Assembly (NCBI GenBank): GCA_041745535.1
Contig: JBGTIS010000372.1
Location: 1-14,200, forward strand
Direction: 5' to 3'
Source: JBGTIS01 sp041745535
Lineage (GTDB): Bacteria > Bacteroidota > Bacteroidia > Cytophagales > Cyclobacteriaceae
DNA length: 14,200 nucleotides
Position numbers and translations under genes: made by a program. The notes beneath the pieces were generated by a model that had not been told where the DNA came from, ran no database searches, and was given only the letters and a program-made list of their open reading frames with translations. Shown here one piece after another: positions 7,574 to 14,200 of this stretch (positions within the stretch are counted from its first letter, which is position 1; the number at the start of each line of letters is the position of its first letter).

Positions 7574-8332
7574 ATGCTAAAAAATGAACGGCATCAGTTT
7601 ATTTTAGAGAAACTGCGCATTAACAACAAAGTACTTTCGGTAGAGCTAAGTCAGGATTTAAACGTTTCGGAAGATACCGTCCGGCGCGATTTGAAAGAAC
7701 TGGCCGACAGTGGTCAGATCAGGAAGGTGCATGGTGGCGCTATTCCGAGATCGCCATTACCCCATACCTTTGACTTTCCTGACCGGGAAAATTACGCGAA
7801 AAGCGACAAACAGGAAATTGCCAGAAAAGCTGTTGAACTGGTGCAACCGGATCAGGTATTGATTTTAGACGGGGGTACTACCAATTTGTATGTAGCCCGT
7901 TTTCTGCCCGTTCATATGCCGCTCACTGTATTTACCAACAGCATTCCGGTAGCGGCGGAACTATCTCACAACGCGGCAGTGGAAGTGATATTTTTTGGTG
8001 GCCGGATGGTGAAAAAAGCCCAGGTAACCGTAGGCCTGGAAGTGGTAGAAGCCGTTCGGAAAATTCGTGCCGACTGGTTTATGCTGGGTATTTGCAGTTT
8101 GCACCACGAAATAGGATTAACCATTCCGAACCGCGAAGAAACTTTTGTGAAGAGCGCGATGATGCAGGCCGCTAATCAGGTGCTGGCTTTAGCCACTTCC
8201 GACAAACTTGAAACCGCCGAGCCCTACATTGTAAGCCCGATTGATGCAGTCGACATCATTATTACCGACCATAAAGTAAATGAGACATTGCGTAATATAT
8301 ACGAAAGTTTAGGGCTACAGGTAATTAATTAG
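7574..8332 (+). CDS. DeoR/GlpR-family transcriptional regulator of sugar metabolism
   Basis: The 252-residue length is typical for the family. Residues 3-57 form the winged helix-turn-helix with the hallmark V-S-E-D-T-V-R-R-D-L and, after it, I-R-K-V-H-G-G-A. Residues 75-235 form the DeoR C-terminal sensor domain with the phosphosugar-binding D-G-G-T-T (99-103), T-N-S (121-123), F-G-G (141-143) and S-D-K (209-211). Such proteins usually repress nearby carbohydrate genes and release DNA when they bind a phosphorylated sugar. It is the first gene of a tight operon: the EamA ATG comes one base after its stop. The direct repeats upstream suggest autoregulation and control of the divergent phosphatase. 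The ligand is unknown; a fructose phosphate fits the GH32 gene downstream. Confidence 0.93.
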   Translation: MLKNERHQFILEKLRINNKVLSVELSQDLNVSEDTVRRDLKELADSGQIRKVHGGAIPRSPLPHTFDFPDRENYAKSDKQEIARKAVELVQPDQVLILDGGTTNLYVARFLPVHMPLTVFTNSIPVAAELSHNAAVEVIFFGGRMVKKAQVTVGLEVVEAVRKIRADWFMLGICSLHHEIGLTIPNREETFVKSAMMQAANQVLALATSDKLETAEPYIVSPIDAVDIIITDHKVNETLRNIYESLGLQVIN

Positions 8333-8333
8333 T

Positions 8334-9212
8334 ATGGCATACTTATTCATTTTGATTAGAATTATCCTGAATCCCATTGCTAATGCCTTCCAGAAACAAT
8401 TGATCAACCGGGAAGCCAGCCCCGCATTTGTAGTCTTTATTTCCTATGCTATGCTGGCAGTGTTAAGTGCCATCATTGTATTATTTACGCCTTTATCGGC
8501 TTTAAGCACAGGTTTCTGGATAAACATTTTCCTGGCTTCGGTAATCGATGGTTTGGGAAATTTGTTCTCGGTAAAATCGCTGAAAAGCATTGACCTCTCT
8601 GTGTTTGGTCCGCTCAATGCTTACAAACCCGTTTTCGCCACCGTTACCGGTGCTGTGCTGCTCCACGAAATTCCATCTCTATTGGGTGCTATTGGTATCA
8701 TCATCGTGATTCTGGGAAGTTATCTGATCAATTATCAATCAGGAAAAAAGAAGTCTGGTGTTCAAATAAAAGCTGCTTTTCATTCTCCAGGATTTTTATA
8801 TCGTTTGCTGGCCATCGCCTGTTATGCCATTGCGGTGGTATATCTGAAAAAAGCGGTCATCGTTTCTTCGCCGTTGGTTACCCTGCTGTTCTGGGGGATT
8901 ATCGGTATGCTTGTATTGGGGGTAAATACAATCGTGACTCTGAAAAGAACGGACTTACAGAAAAATTACATAATTTTGAAGAATCAGGTAGGAACCTATG
9001 TGATGCTGGCTGTATTTTTCATTTTTACACAGTGGGTTTCGCTTTTTATATTTGAAAAACTATTTGTAGGATATGCCCTGGCTGTATTTCAGTTGTCGGC
9101 TTTTATTCACATCATAATCGGGTATAAAGTTTTTAAGGAAGCAAATATGAAATATAAAATTATAGGAACCCTGGTAATGATTTCCGGCGTGCTTTTGATT
9201 TTGACGCAGTAA
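8334..9212 (+). CDS. EamA/DMT-superfamily permease, possible sugar transporter
   Basis: The 292-residue, strongly hydrophobic protein fits about ten membrane helices in two EamA repeats. The first repeat ends with the family pattern G-P-L-N-A-Y-K-P-V-F-A ... G-A-V-L-L-H-E-I ... G-A-I-G at about 92-121. The charged loop near 136-147 (S-G-K-K-K-S) separates the halves. It starts one base after the DeoR stop and ends 6 bp before the GH32 start, so it is surely cotranscribed. DMT transporters carry many small metabolites. The setting suggests uptake of fructose or another product of the GH32 enzyme, but the substrate is not visible in the sequence. Confidence 0.88.
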   Translation: MAYLFILIRIILNPIANAFQKQLINREASPAFVVFISYAMLAVLSAIIVLFTPLSALSTGFWINIFLASVIDGLGNLFSVKSLKSIDLSVFGPLNAYKPVFATVTGAVLLHEIPSLLGAIGIIIVILGSYLINYQSGKKKSGVQIKAAFHSPGFLYRLLAIACYAIAVVYLKKAVIVSSPLVTLLFWGIIGMLVLGVNTIVTLKRTDLQKNYIILKNQVGTYVMLAVFFIFTQWVSLFIFEKLFVGYALAVFQLSAFIHIIIGYKVFKEANMKYKIIGTLVMISGVLLILTQ

Positions 9213-9218
9213 CGCAAT

Positions 9219-10841
9219 ATGAAAAAACATTTTACATACTTCTCCTTTAGTTTAATTTCTCTCCTTTTTATATGTTGCTTTAATTGTACTTCAGAAAAGC
9301 CTCAGCAGGAAACAGTTACCAATCCGGAAATTATGGTCGATTCTGCCTATCAACAACCCTTCAGGCTGGCTTACCATTTCAGTCCTGAGAAAAACTGGAT
9401 GAACGATCCTAACGGTCTGGTGTATTATCAGGGCGAATATCATTTGTTCTATCAGTATAATCCGGAAGGGGTGGCGCATGCCAATATGAGTTGGGGGCAT
9501 GCCGTTAGCAAAGACCTGGTTTACTGGGAAGAACTACCTTTGGCCATTGGCACCGGACCGGGCGATGAACAAATTTTTTCGGGTAGCGCGGTGGTCGATA
9601 TAAATAACACCAGCGGTTTATGCGAAGGTTCGGATTGTCTGGTTGCAATATATACTGCTCACACCGATAGCTTACAAACGCAGCACATTGCCGTAAGCAA
9701 CGATAAAGGCCGAACCTGGACCAAATATGAAAATAATCCGGTGCTCGACCTGCACATGAAAGATTTTCGCGATCCAAAGGTTTTCTGGTACGAAAAAGAA
9801 AAGAAATGGGTAATGGTTGTGGCCTTGCCGCAGCAGAAAATGGTGAGTTTCTATAGCTCTACCAACCTCACTAACTGGAAAAAGCTCAGCGATTTCGGTC
9901 CGCAAGGCGACGCGTCAGGCATCTGGGAATGTCCTGACTTATTTGAATTGCCTGTTGAAAACGGAGGCGTGAATAAGTGGGCGCTGCTGGTTTCGTATAA
10001 TCCTGAAACGGGTTCTGATATGCAGTATTTTATCGGAAACTTTGATGGCAAAAAGTTTACCAACGATAACTCTGATGATCTGATTTTGAAGGTAGATGAT
10101 GGAGAGGATTTTTATGCTGCGGTAACGTGGAACAACAGTCCAGACGACCGCATACTGGGTATCGGGTGGCTTAGCAATTGGAAATATGCCAAACAAACGC
10201 CGGTTACTGCCTGGCGGGGAGCACAGTCAGTAGTACGGCAGTTCACTTTAAAAGAATTTCCGGAAGGCATTCGGCTGGTACAGAATCCGGTACAGGAACT
10301 GGAAAAGCTAAGAACCGCCCACCAGCATTTCGATAACCTTACCATCAGTGAAAAAAGCAATGCCGAAGAGCTTACCATTTCGGGTACTACTTTGGAAATT
10401 ATAGCGGAATTTGAATACCAGGCCGATAGCATTACCGGTTTGTCAGATGTGGTTGAATTTGGTGTAATGGTGTTCAAAGGGCAGGATCAGGAAACCATTA
10501 TCGGGTACGATGTGGCTTCCCAGTCGCTGGTGGTAGATCGTACCAATTCTGGCGATACGGCTTTTAATGCCAGTTTCCCGGTGAAGGAGGCTACCCTGAT
10601 GCCCACCGATGATTACACTGTAAAAATGCATATTTATGTAGACCAATCGTCGGTAGAAGTATTTGGTAACGACGGATATAAAGCAATGAGTTTCAGAATT
10701 TTTCCCGATCCCCTCAAAGATCAGGTCGAATTGTATGTAAACGGAGGAGCGGTAGCTGTTCGCTCGCTGGATATCTGGAAACTGAAATCTATCTGGGAAA
10801 AAACAGAAATCCAGGCAACTGCTTCAGCTACTGCTGAGTAA
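9219..10841 (+). CDS. GH32 beta-fructosidase lipoprotein (levanase/inulinase/invertase type)
   Basis: The 540-residue protein begins with a lipoprotein-like signal (hydrophobic 8-21). The lipid cysteine is probably C23 before T-S-E-K, although C19 or C20 could serve. The GH32 five-bladed propeller starts near residue 50. Visible motifs are W-M-N-D-P-N-G (60-66, nucleophile D63), F-S-G-S-A (120-124), F-R-D-P (183-186, transition-state D185) and W-E-C-P-D (236-240, acid/base E237). A C-terminal beta-sandwich runs from about 370, with S-V-E-V-F-G near its end. The enzyme hydrolyses terminal beta-fructosides of sucrose, levan or inulin; exo action is the common mode. Anchoring outside the inner membrane fits capture of external fructan. 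It is the last gene of the DeoR-EamA-GH32 operon. Confidence 0.94.
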   Translation: MKKHFTYFSFSLISLLFICCFNCTSEKPQQETVTNPEIMVDSAYQQPFRLAYHFSPEKNWMNDPNGLVYYQGEYHLFYQYNPEGVAHANMSWGHAVSKDLVYWEELPLAIGTGPGDEQIFSGSAVVDINNTSGLCEGSDCLVAIYTAHTDSLQTQHIAVSNDKGRTWTKYENNPVLDLHMKDFRDPKVFWYEKEKKWVMVVALPQQKMVSFYSSTNLTNWKKLSDFGPQGDASGIWECPDLFELPVENGGVNKWALLVSYNPETGSDMQYFIGNFDGKKFTNDNSDDLILKVDDGEDFYAAVTWNNSPDDRILGIGWLSNWKYAKQTPVTAWRGAQSVVRQFTLKEFPEGIRLVQNPVQELEKLRTAHQHFDNLTISEKSNAEELTISGTTLEIIAEFEYQADSITGLSDVVEFGVMVFKGQDQETIIGYDVASQSLVVDRTNSGDTAFNASFPVKEATLMPTDDYTVKMHIYVDQSSVEVFGNDGYKAMSFRIFPDPLKDQVELYVNGGAVAVRSLDIWKLKSIWEKTEIQATASATAE

Positions 10842-10851
10842 TGGTTATTTC

Positions 10852-10877
10852 AATAAACTTATGGGTAAGCATTTATT
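10852..10877. terminator. Possible bidirectional terminator hairpin between GH32 and RidA genes
   Basis: AATAAACTTA pairs with TAAGCATTTATT across a four-base loop, leaving a two-base bulge on the right arm. It starts 10 bp after the GH32 stop and lies 25 bp after the end of the convergent RidA gene. The stem is AU-rich and therefore weak. Position is the main support. Confidence 0.35.
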
Positions 10878-10901
10878 AAATTCAACGCACTTTAGGCAGG
10901 G

Positions 10902-11498
10902 CTAATCCTCTACTTCCACAATCATTTCAATTTCTACAGGAATATTATTGGGTAGTGAACTCATGCCTACGGCTGCCCTTGCGTGTTTGCCGCGTTCGTC
11001 GCCATATAATTTTACTATAAAATCAGAAAAACCATTCATCACTTTTGAATGATCGGTAAAGTCGGGGGTGGCATTTACCATGCCATGTACTTTCACTATT
11101 TTTTTAACCTTGTCCAGGTTGCCTATTTCAGCTTTTAATGAAGTAAGCAGCGTTACACCCACATACTGGGCAGCCTGCTGTCCTTCTTCCACCGTAAGAT
11201 CTTTGCCTAACTTGCCTGCAACCATTTCACCGGTAGGTGTTTCGGGGCCATGCCCTGCCAGAAATACCAGGTTGCCGCTCCGTACGGCTTTCACAAAATT
11301 GGCCGAGGGTGGAGTTACCTTATATAGTGTAATACCCATTTCTTTCAGTTTGTCTTCAATCGGATCTGCCGATTGGGCTGAAATGTCCGTCTGAAGTGTT
11401 TCCTCTTTTTGCTGATCTTGCTGGCCTGTTCCGCAACCTGATAGCAAATAAGTAATTACAATTGTGGTACATAAATATTTGATGGTAATAAGTTTCAT
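10902..11498 (-). CDS. RidA/YjgF/UK114-family protein with lipoprotein signal
   Basis: The 198-residue protein has a lipoprotein signal, with the lipobox L-L-S-G-C ending at C22, then a polar Q/E-rich linker (23-45). Residues 47-197 are a YjgF-like domain of the subgroup with K-L-K-E-M-G-I near the start, G-N-L-V-F-L-A-G (75-82), V-E-E-G-Q-Q-A-A (103-110), the N-x-x-P-D-F-T-D segment (142-149) and R-A-A-V-G-M-S-S-L-P ... V-E-I-E-M-I (174-193). R174 corresponds to the conserved arginine that binds substrate carboxylates in RidA. RidA proteins trim reactive enamine/imine intermediates in the cytoplasm, so membrane anchoring on the outer face is unusual and the role here is unknown. It is a single gene facing away from the HTTM gene. 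Confidence 0.9.
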   Translation of the reverse strand: MKLITIKYLCTTIVITYLLSGCGTGQQDQQKEETLQTDISAQSADPIEDKLKEMGITLYKVTPPSANFVKAVRSGNLVFLAGHGPETPTGEMVAGKLGKDLTVEEGQQAAQYVGVTLLTSLKAEIGNLDKVKKIVKVHGMVNATPDFTDHSKVMNGFSDFIVKLYGDERGKHARAAVGMSSLPNNIPVEIEMIVEVED

Positions 11499-11521
11499 CG
11501 CATATAATTTTAAGTGTAATT

Positions 11522-11529
11522 CAAAAGTA
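11522..11529 (-). promoter_or_regulatory. Candidate -7 box for the RidA lipoprotein gene
   Basis: The minus-strand reading is TACTTTTG, an exact TAnnTTTG, ending 23 bp before the ATG at 11498. No TTG is present at the expected distance upstream, so the call rests on one box and good placement. Confidence 0.42.
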
Positions 11530-11594
11530 TGAAATTAATACTGTTTTTATAAAGGAGCGAAGTTGATTAAAAGAAATAGCAGGTTATTTTTAAA

Positions 11595-11625
11595 TTGGCA
11601 CCAATTTGCCTTAGGCATAGTTTTG
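11595..11625 (+). promoter_or_regulatory. Bacteroidota-type promoter for the HTTM gene
   Basis: TTG at 11595-11597, 20 bases, then TAGTTTTG at 11618-11625. Both elements and the spacing match the known Bacteroidota housekeeping promoter exactly. The predicted leader before the ATG at 11648 is about 17-20 nt. This placement supports 11648 over the upstream TTG at 11639, which would leave almost no leader. A near-palindrome, TTGGCACCAA, overlaps the TTG element. Confidence 0.58.
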
Positions 11626-11647
11626 TTTGAACTGATCATTGTACAGC

Positions 11648-13012
11648 ATGGAACATCAACCGTCAGCCATTGAAACACAGACTTATCAGCGTACTTTTTA
11701 CTCATTTTTATTTGAACCTGTAGACAACAGCTCACTTATTATTTTCAGAATTTTTTTCGGATTGCTGCTTGCCCTGGAAGGTGGTGGGGCCATTGCTACC
11801 GGTTGGGTAAAACGGGTATTTGTGGAAACAACCTATACATTTACTTTTATTGGCTTTGAGTGGTTGCATCCCTTGTTAGGTGAAACCATGTATGCGGTTT
11901 ATATCATCCTGTGTTTGTGTGGTATGATGGTGATGCTGGGTTGGTACTATCGTTTTAGCATGACGCTTTTCTCGTTGCTGTGGACGATGACCTACCTGAT
12001 GCAAAAATCCAGCTACAACAATCATTATTATTTGTTAATGTTAATCTGCTGGATAATGGTAATAATGCCGGCCCACCATTATAAATCGTTGGATGTACGA
12101 TTTGGTCGGGTAACCCAGCGACTTACCTGCCCAAGGTGGTGCCTGCTGTTTTTTGTGATGCAGGTAAGTCTGGTCTATATTTTCGCGGCTTTGGCCAAAA
12201 TATATCCTGATTGGCTGGCCTTGCTACCTATTAACATCTGGTTCGATGATAAAGCAGATTATTTCGCGATTGGAGCCTTGCTGCAAAAGGAGTGGTTCAG
12301 GCAAATGGTAGCGTATGGTGGCATAGCGTTCGATCTGCTGATCGCGCCGTTGTTGCTGTGGAAAATAACCAGAAAGTATGCTTTTATTGTTGCTATAATT
12401 TTTCATTTATTCAATTCCATCATATTTGGCATTGGTATTTTTCCCTATCTCATGATTTTGTTTTGCGTTTTCTTTTTTCCTCCGGCAACCATCCGGCAAA
12501 TTTTTTTCAAAGCAAAACCTCTTACCGAAAGCAGGTATAGCAGGGAGTCAGCTTTCAATACAAAGAATAAAATAGTTTTTGGAATATTTTTAATTTACTT
12601 CATTTTCCAACTTTTCTTGCCACTGCGGCATCTTTGGTATAAGGGCGATGTATTCTGGACCGAAGAAGGCCACAGGATGTCGTGGCGCATGATGCTTCGG
12701 GCCAAATCAGGCACCATTTATTTTAAGGTAAAAGATGCTGATACCGGAGCCATACTGGATATAAATCCGCGGCAATTTTTAACTAGAAAGCAAATTTCTA
12801 AAATGGCTACCCAACCCGACATGATTTGGCAGTTCAGTCAGTTTTTGAAAAATTATTATCAAACGCAAAATAAAAAAACAGAAATTTATGCGTTCTCTAA
12901 AGTAAGCCTCAATGGTAAACAGCCTCAGTGGCTTATAGATACTACGACTAATCTGGCGCAGGTAAGATGGCAACCTTTTCAGCACGCCGCATGGATATTA
13001 CCTGAAAATTAA
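11648..13012 (+). CDS. HTTM-domain membrane protein, vitamin K-dependent gamma-carboxylase homologue
   Basis: The protein has 454 residues from ATG at 11648; TTG at 11639 would add three. About seven or eight membrane segments lie between residues 27 and 325. Family signs are N-N-H-Y-Y-L (124-129), F-A-A-L-A-K-I-Y-P-D-W (179-189), H-L-F-N-S-I-I-F-G-I-G-I-F-P-Y (253-267) and, after the last helix, L-P-L-R-H with W-T-E-E-G-H-R-M-S-W-R (337-347). K184 lies where the catalytic-base lysine (K218) of human gamma-glutamyl carboxylase would align; this alignment is from memory. A soluble C-terminal part (about 350-454) is shorter than in the animal enzyme. Bacterial members are of unsettled function. 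No obvious peptide substrate or quinone reductase gene lies beside it. Confidence 0.87.
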   Translation: MEHQPSAIETQTYQRTFYSFLFEPVDNSSLIIFRIFFGLLLALEGGGAIATGWVKRVFVETTYTFTFIGFEWLHPLLGETMYAVYIILCLCGMMVMLGWYYRFSMTLFSLLWTMTYLMQKSSYNNHYYLLMLICWIMVIMPAHHYKSLDVRFGRVTQRLTCPRWCLLFFVMQVSLVYIFAALAKIYPDWLALLPINIWFDDKADYFAIGALLQKEWFRQMVAYGGIAFDLLIAPLLLWKITRKYAFIVAIIFHLFNSIIFGIGIFPYLMILFCVFFFPPATIRQIFFKAKPLTESRYSRESAFNTKNKIVFGIFLIYFIFQLFLPLRHLWYKGDVFWTEEGHRMSWRMMLRAKSGTIYFKVKDADTGAILDINPRQFLTRKQISKMATQPDMIWQFSQFLKNYYQTQNKKTEIYAFSKVSLNGKQPQWLIDTTTNLAQVRWQPFQHAAWILPEN

Positions 13013-13035
13013 AGTGTAATTTATTCTAAAATTTA

Positions 13036-13043
13036 TAAATTTG
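13036..13043 (+). promoter_or_regulatory. Candidate -7 box for the DUF4231-like gene
   Basis: TAAATTTG is an exact TAnnTTTG, 28 bp before the ATG at 13072. At the usual upstream distance there is only GTG (13014-13016) in place of TTG. The box suggests the gene can be transcribed apart from the HTTM gene, although read-through across the 59-bp gap is possible. Confidence 0.42.
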
Positions 13044-13071
13044 TTACAATTCTATAAAGAACTTAGCTAGC

Positions 13072-13596
13072 ATGTCCAGTAAAGAAAATTTCATTACCGC
13101 GGAAGATTTATTAGATGGTTTGGATCTGAATGAAAAACAAAAAGCCATCATTCATATAAGATGGCTGGATGTAGCTAAAATTATGGAAAGCAGGGCAGAT
13201 CGGTATATGAAAGTGTTTTCCATATTGCAGTTTATTACCCTTATTTCTGTAATTATCACCCCGATTTTTATTAATATTCATACAGGAGTTGCTACAGCTT
13301 TTGGTATTGTAGCTGCCTTAAGTTTAGGGGTAAATCAGTCGTTCCAATACGAAAAAAAATGGCGGCATTATCGGAAAAACGTAGAATTGATTTACAGCGA
13401 AGGTTACGATTATTTCAGCCTGGGAGGGAAATACCTGGGTTATGAGCGGCACGAAGAAGCTTTTCGTGATTTTGTTACCAGTGTGGAATCTATTTTAAAG
13501 TCGGAAGTAGAAACTTATTTTCTAAAAGTTCGTCCGAAAGACACTTCTTACCGCATTCCCCAGAAAAAAGAATTTAAAAACACCGAAGTTCTATAA
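13072..13596 (+). CDS. DUF4231/SLATT-like two-TM protein
   Basis: The protein has 174 residues. A soluble N-terminus (1-46) with I-R-W-L-D (28-32) is followed by two close membrane segments (about 45-66 and 70-88) and a C-terminal helical region. Conserved-looking residues there are Y-E-K-K-W-R-H-Y-R (94-102), L-I-Y-S-E-G-Y-D-Y-F and A-F-R-D-F-V-T-S-V-E-S-I. This pattern fits DUF4231, a member of the SLATT group of two-TM proteins. Some SLATT proteins are proposed pore-forming effectors next to nucleotide-sensing defence genes. No nucleotidyltransferase, SLOG, TIR or nuclease gene is next to this one, so a defence role is not supported here. Family assignment is by recognised motifs only. Confidence 0.72.
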   Translation: MSSKENFITAEDLLDGLDLNEKQKAIIHIRWLDVAKIMESRADRYMKVFSILQFITLISVIITPIFINIHTGVATAFGIVAALSLGVNQSFQYEKKWRHYRKNVELIYSEGYDYFSLGGKYLGYERHEEAFRDFVTSVESILKSEVETYFLKVRPKDTSYRIPQKKEFKNTEVL

Positions 13597-13779
13597 ACTT
13601 TATCTGTTTTTCTGTATTTTAGAATTAACAGGCCGGACCCACCAAAATGGATTGGACTTTACACCTTATTTGCTGTAAGTTTAATGTGTATTTTTAACCC
13701 GAACAGGAGCAATTCCCCATTGTGTTGACTTTTAGAAATTTGAATTTTTAAAACACAAATACTTTTATTCAGCAACATT
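13597..13779. other. Intergenic region without a recognised gene
   Basis: This 183-bp gap separates the DUF4231-like gene and the last gene. A possible promoter, TTTG at 13739-13742 and TACTTTTA at 13760-13767 (17-bp spacing, one mismatch), would leave a very short leader. No convincing terminator hairpin, RNA gene or reading frame is seen. Confidence 0.4.
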
Positions 13780-14200
13780 ATGCAAGCCGATCAAACATTT
13801 ATTGAAGTTCAGAAATTCAGAAGGGTTTGGATATTAACAGCACTTGCTTTGCTGTTGGGGATATTTATTTACGCGCTGGTACAGCAAATGGTATTTAAGG
13901 TGCCTTTTGGTACGCATCCATTGTCTAATAGCTCTCTTTTCTTATTCAGTCTGATTCCTCTATTGCTTTTGGTACTTTTTTTTAATGCCAGATTAATTAT
14001 AAAGGTGGATAGACTGGGCATTTACTATCAGTTTTTCCCATTTCATTTAAGTGGCCGGCAAATTGTTTGGGAAGAAGTAAAGTCGGCAGGCATGCGCACC
14101 TACAGCCCTATTCGGGAATATGGTGGCTGGGGCGTGCGGCTGAGCAAAAATGGCATTGCCTATACGGTACGCGGCAACCAGGGCCTGCAACTGGAACTGA
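13780..14200 (+). CDS. Hypothetical two-TM protein, PH-like C-terminal part (3' end outside window)
   Basis: ATG at 13780 opens a frame of 140 codons that reaches the right edge without a stop. Residues 17-37 and about 51-68 are hydrophobic and likely membrane helices joined by a short loop. The part after residue 70 is beta-rich and polar, with R-L-G-I-Y-Y-Q-F-F-P-F, I-V-W-E-E-V, R-T-Y-S-P-I-R-E-Y-G-G-W-G-V-R and R-G-N-Q-G-L-Q-L-E-L. This last pattern is familiar from short uncharacterised Bacteroidota membrane proteins with a PH-like fold. The function is unknown. The reading is supported by good codon use and an uninterrupted frame. Confidence 0.75.
   Translation, partial: MQADQTFIEVQKFRRVWILTALALLLGIFIYALVQQMVFKVPFGTHPLSNSSLFLFSLIPLLLLVLFFNARLIIKVDRLGIYYQFFPFHLSGRQIVWEEVKSAGMRTYSPIREYGGWGVRLSKNGIAYTVRGNQGLQLEL

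Noticed and set aside
13072..13596. DUF4231/SLATT-like gene as part of a CBASS-type defence system
   Set aside because: Neither neighbour encodes a nucleotidyltransferase, SLOG, TIR or nuclease domain, so there is no sensor partner in the window.

Overview
The window looks like chromosomal DNA of a Bacteroidota bacterium, most likely from the Cytophagales/Cytophagia side. Three things support this. The protein families are typical of the phylum: an M6 protease carrying plant-type leucine-rich repeats, an Ig-like domain and MBG-like repeats, plus two lipoproteins. The intergenic DNA is AT-rich with no clear Shine-Dalgarno sequences. Several genes have the Bacteroidota promoter pattern TAnnTTTG, in one case with TTG exactly 20 bases upstream. 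I see no rRNA, tRNA, CRISPR array, transposase or phage gene.

Layout. (1) Positions 1-5121, minus strand: one very large secreted metalloprotease gene. Its 5' end is in the window and its 3' end lies beyond position 1. (2) 5122-5507: AT-rich gap without a gene. (3) 5508-6608, plus: a ferritin-like domain fused to a VIT1/CCC1 membrane domain, which suggests iron handling. (4) 6609-6787: gap between convergent genes containing a long imperfect inverted repeat. (5) 6788-10841: a sugar module. A HAD-family sugar phosphatase (minus) diverges from a tight plus-strand run of a DeoR-family regulator, an EamA/DMT permease and a GH32 beta-fructosidase lipoprotein. The 75-bp divergent region holds candidate promoters for both directions and a pair of 17-nt direct repeats 31 bp apart. 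(6) 10902-11498, minus: a RidA/YjgF-family protein with a lipoprotein signal. (7) 11648-13012, plus: an HTTM protein related to vitamin K-dependent gamma-carboxylase. (8) 13072-13596, plus: a two-TM DUF4231/SLATT-like protein. (9) 13780 to the right edge: the start of a small two-TM protein of unknown function.

How the genes fit together. The clearest unit is the sugar module. A GH32 enzyme anchored outside the inner membrane would release fructose or cleave sucrose or fructan, the EamA permease might import the product, the DeoR protein would sense a phosphosugar, and the divergent HAD phosphatase may dephosphorylate sugar phosphates. It lacks the SusC/SusD pair usual in Bacteroidota glycan loci, at least in this window. 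The remaining genes look like single transcription units. The most unusual proteins are the lipoprotein RidA, the gamma-carboxylase homologue, the ferritin-VIT fusion and the protease with about a dozen LRRs and seven visible MBG-like repeats. I did not find a convincing new multi-gene defence or mobile system.
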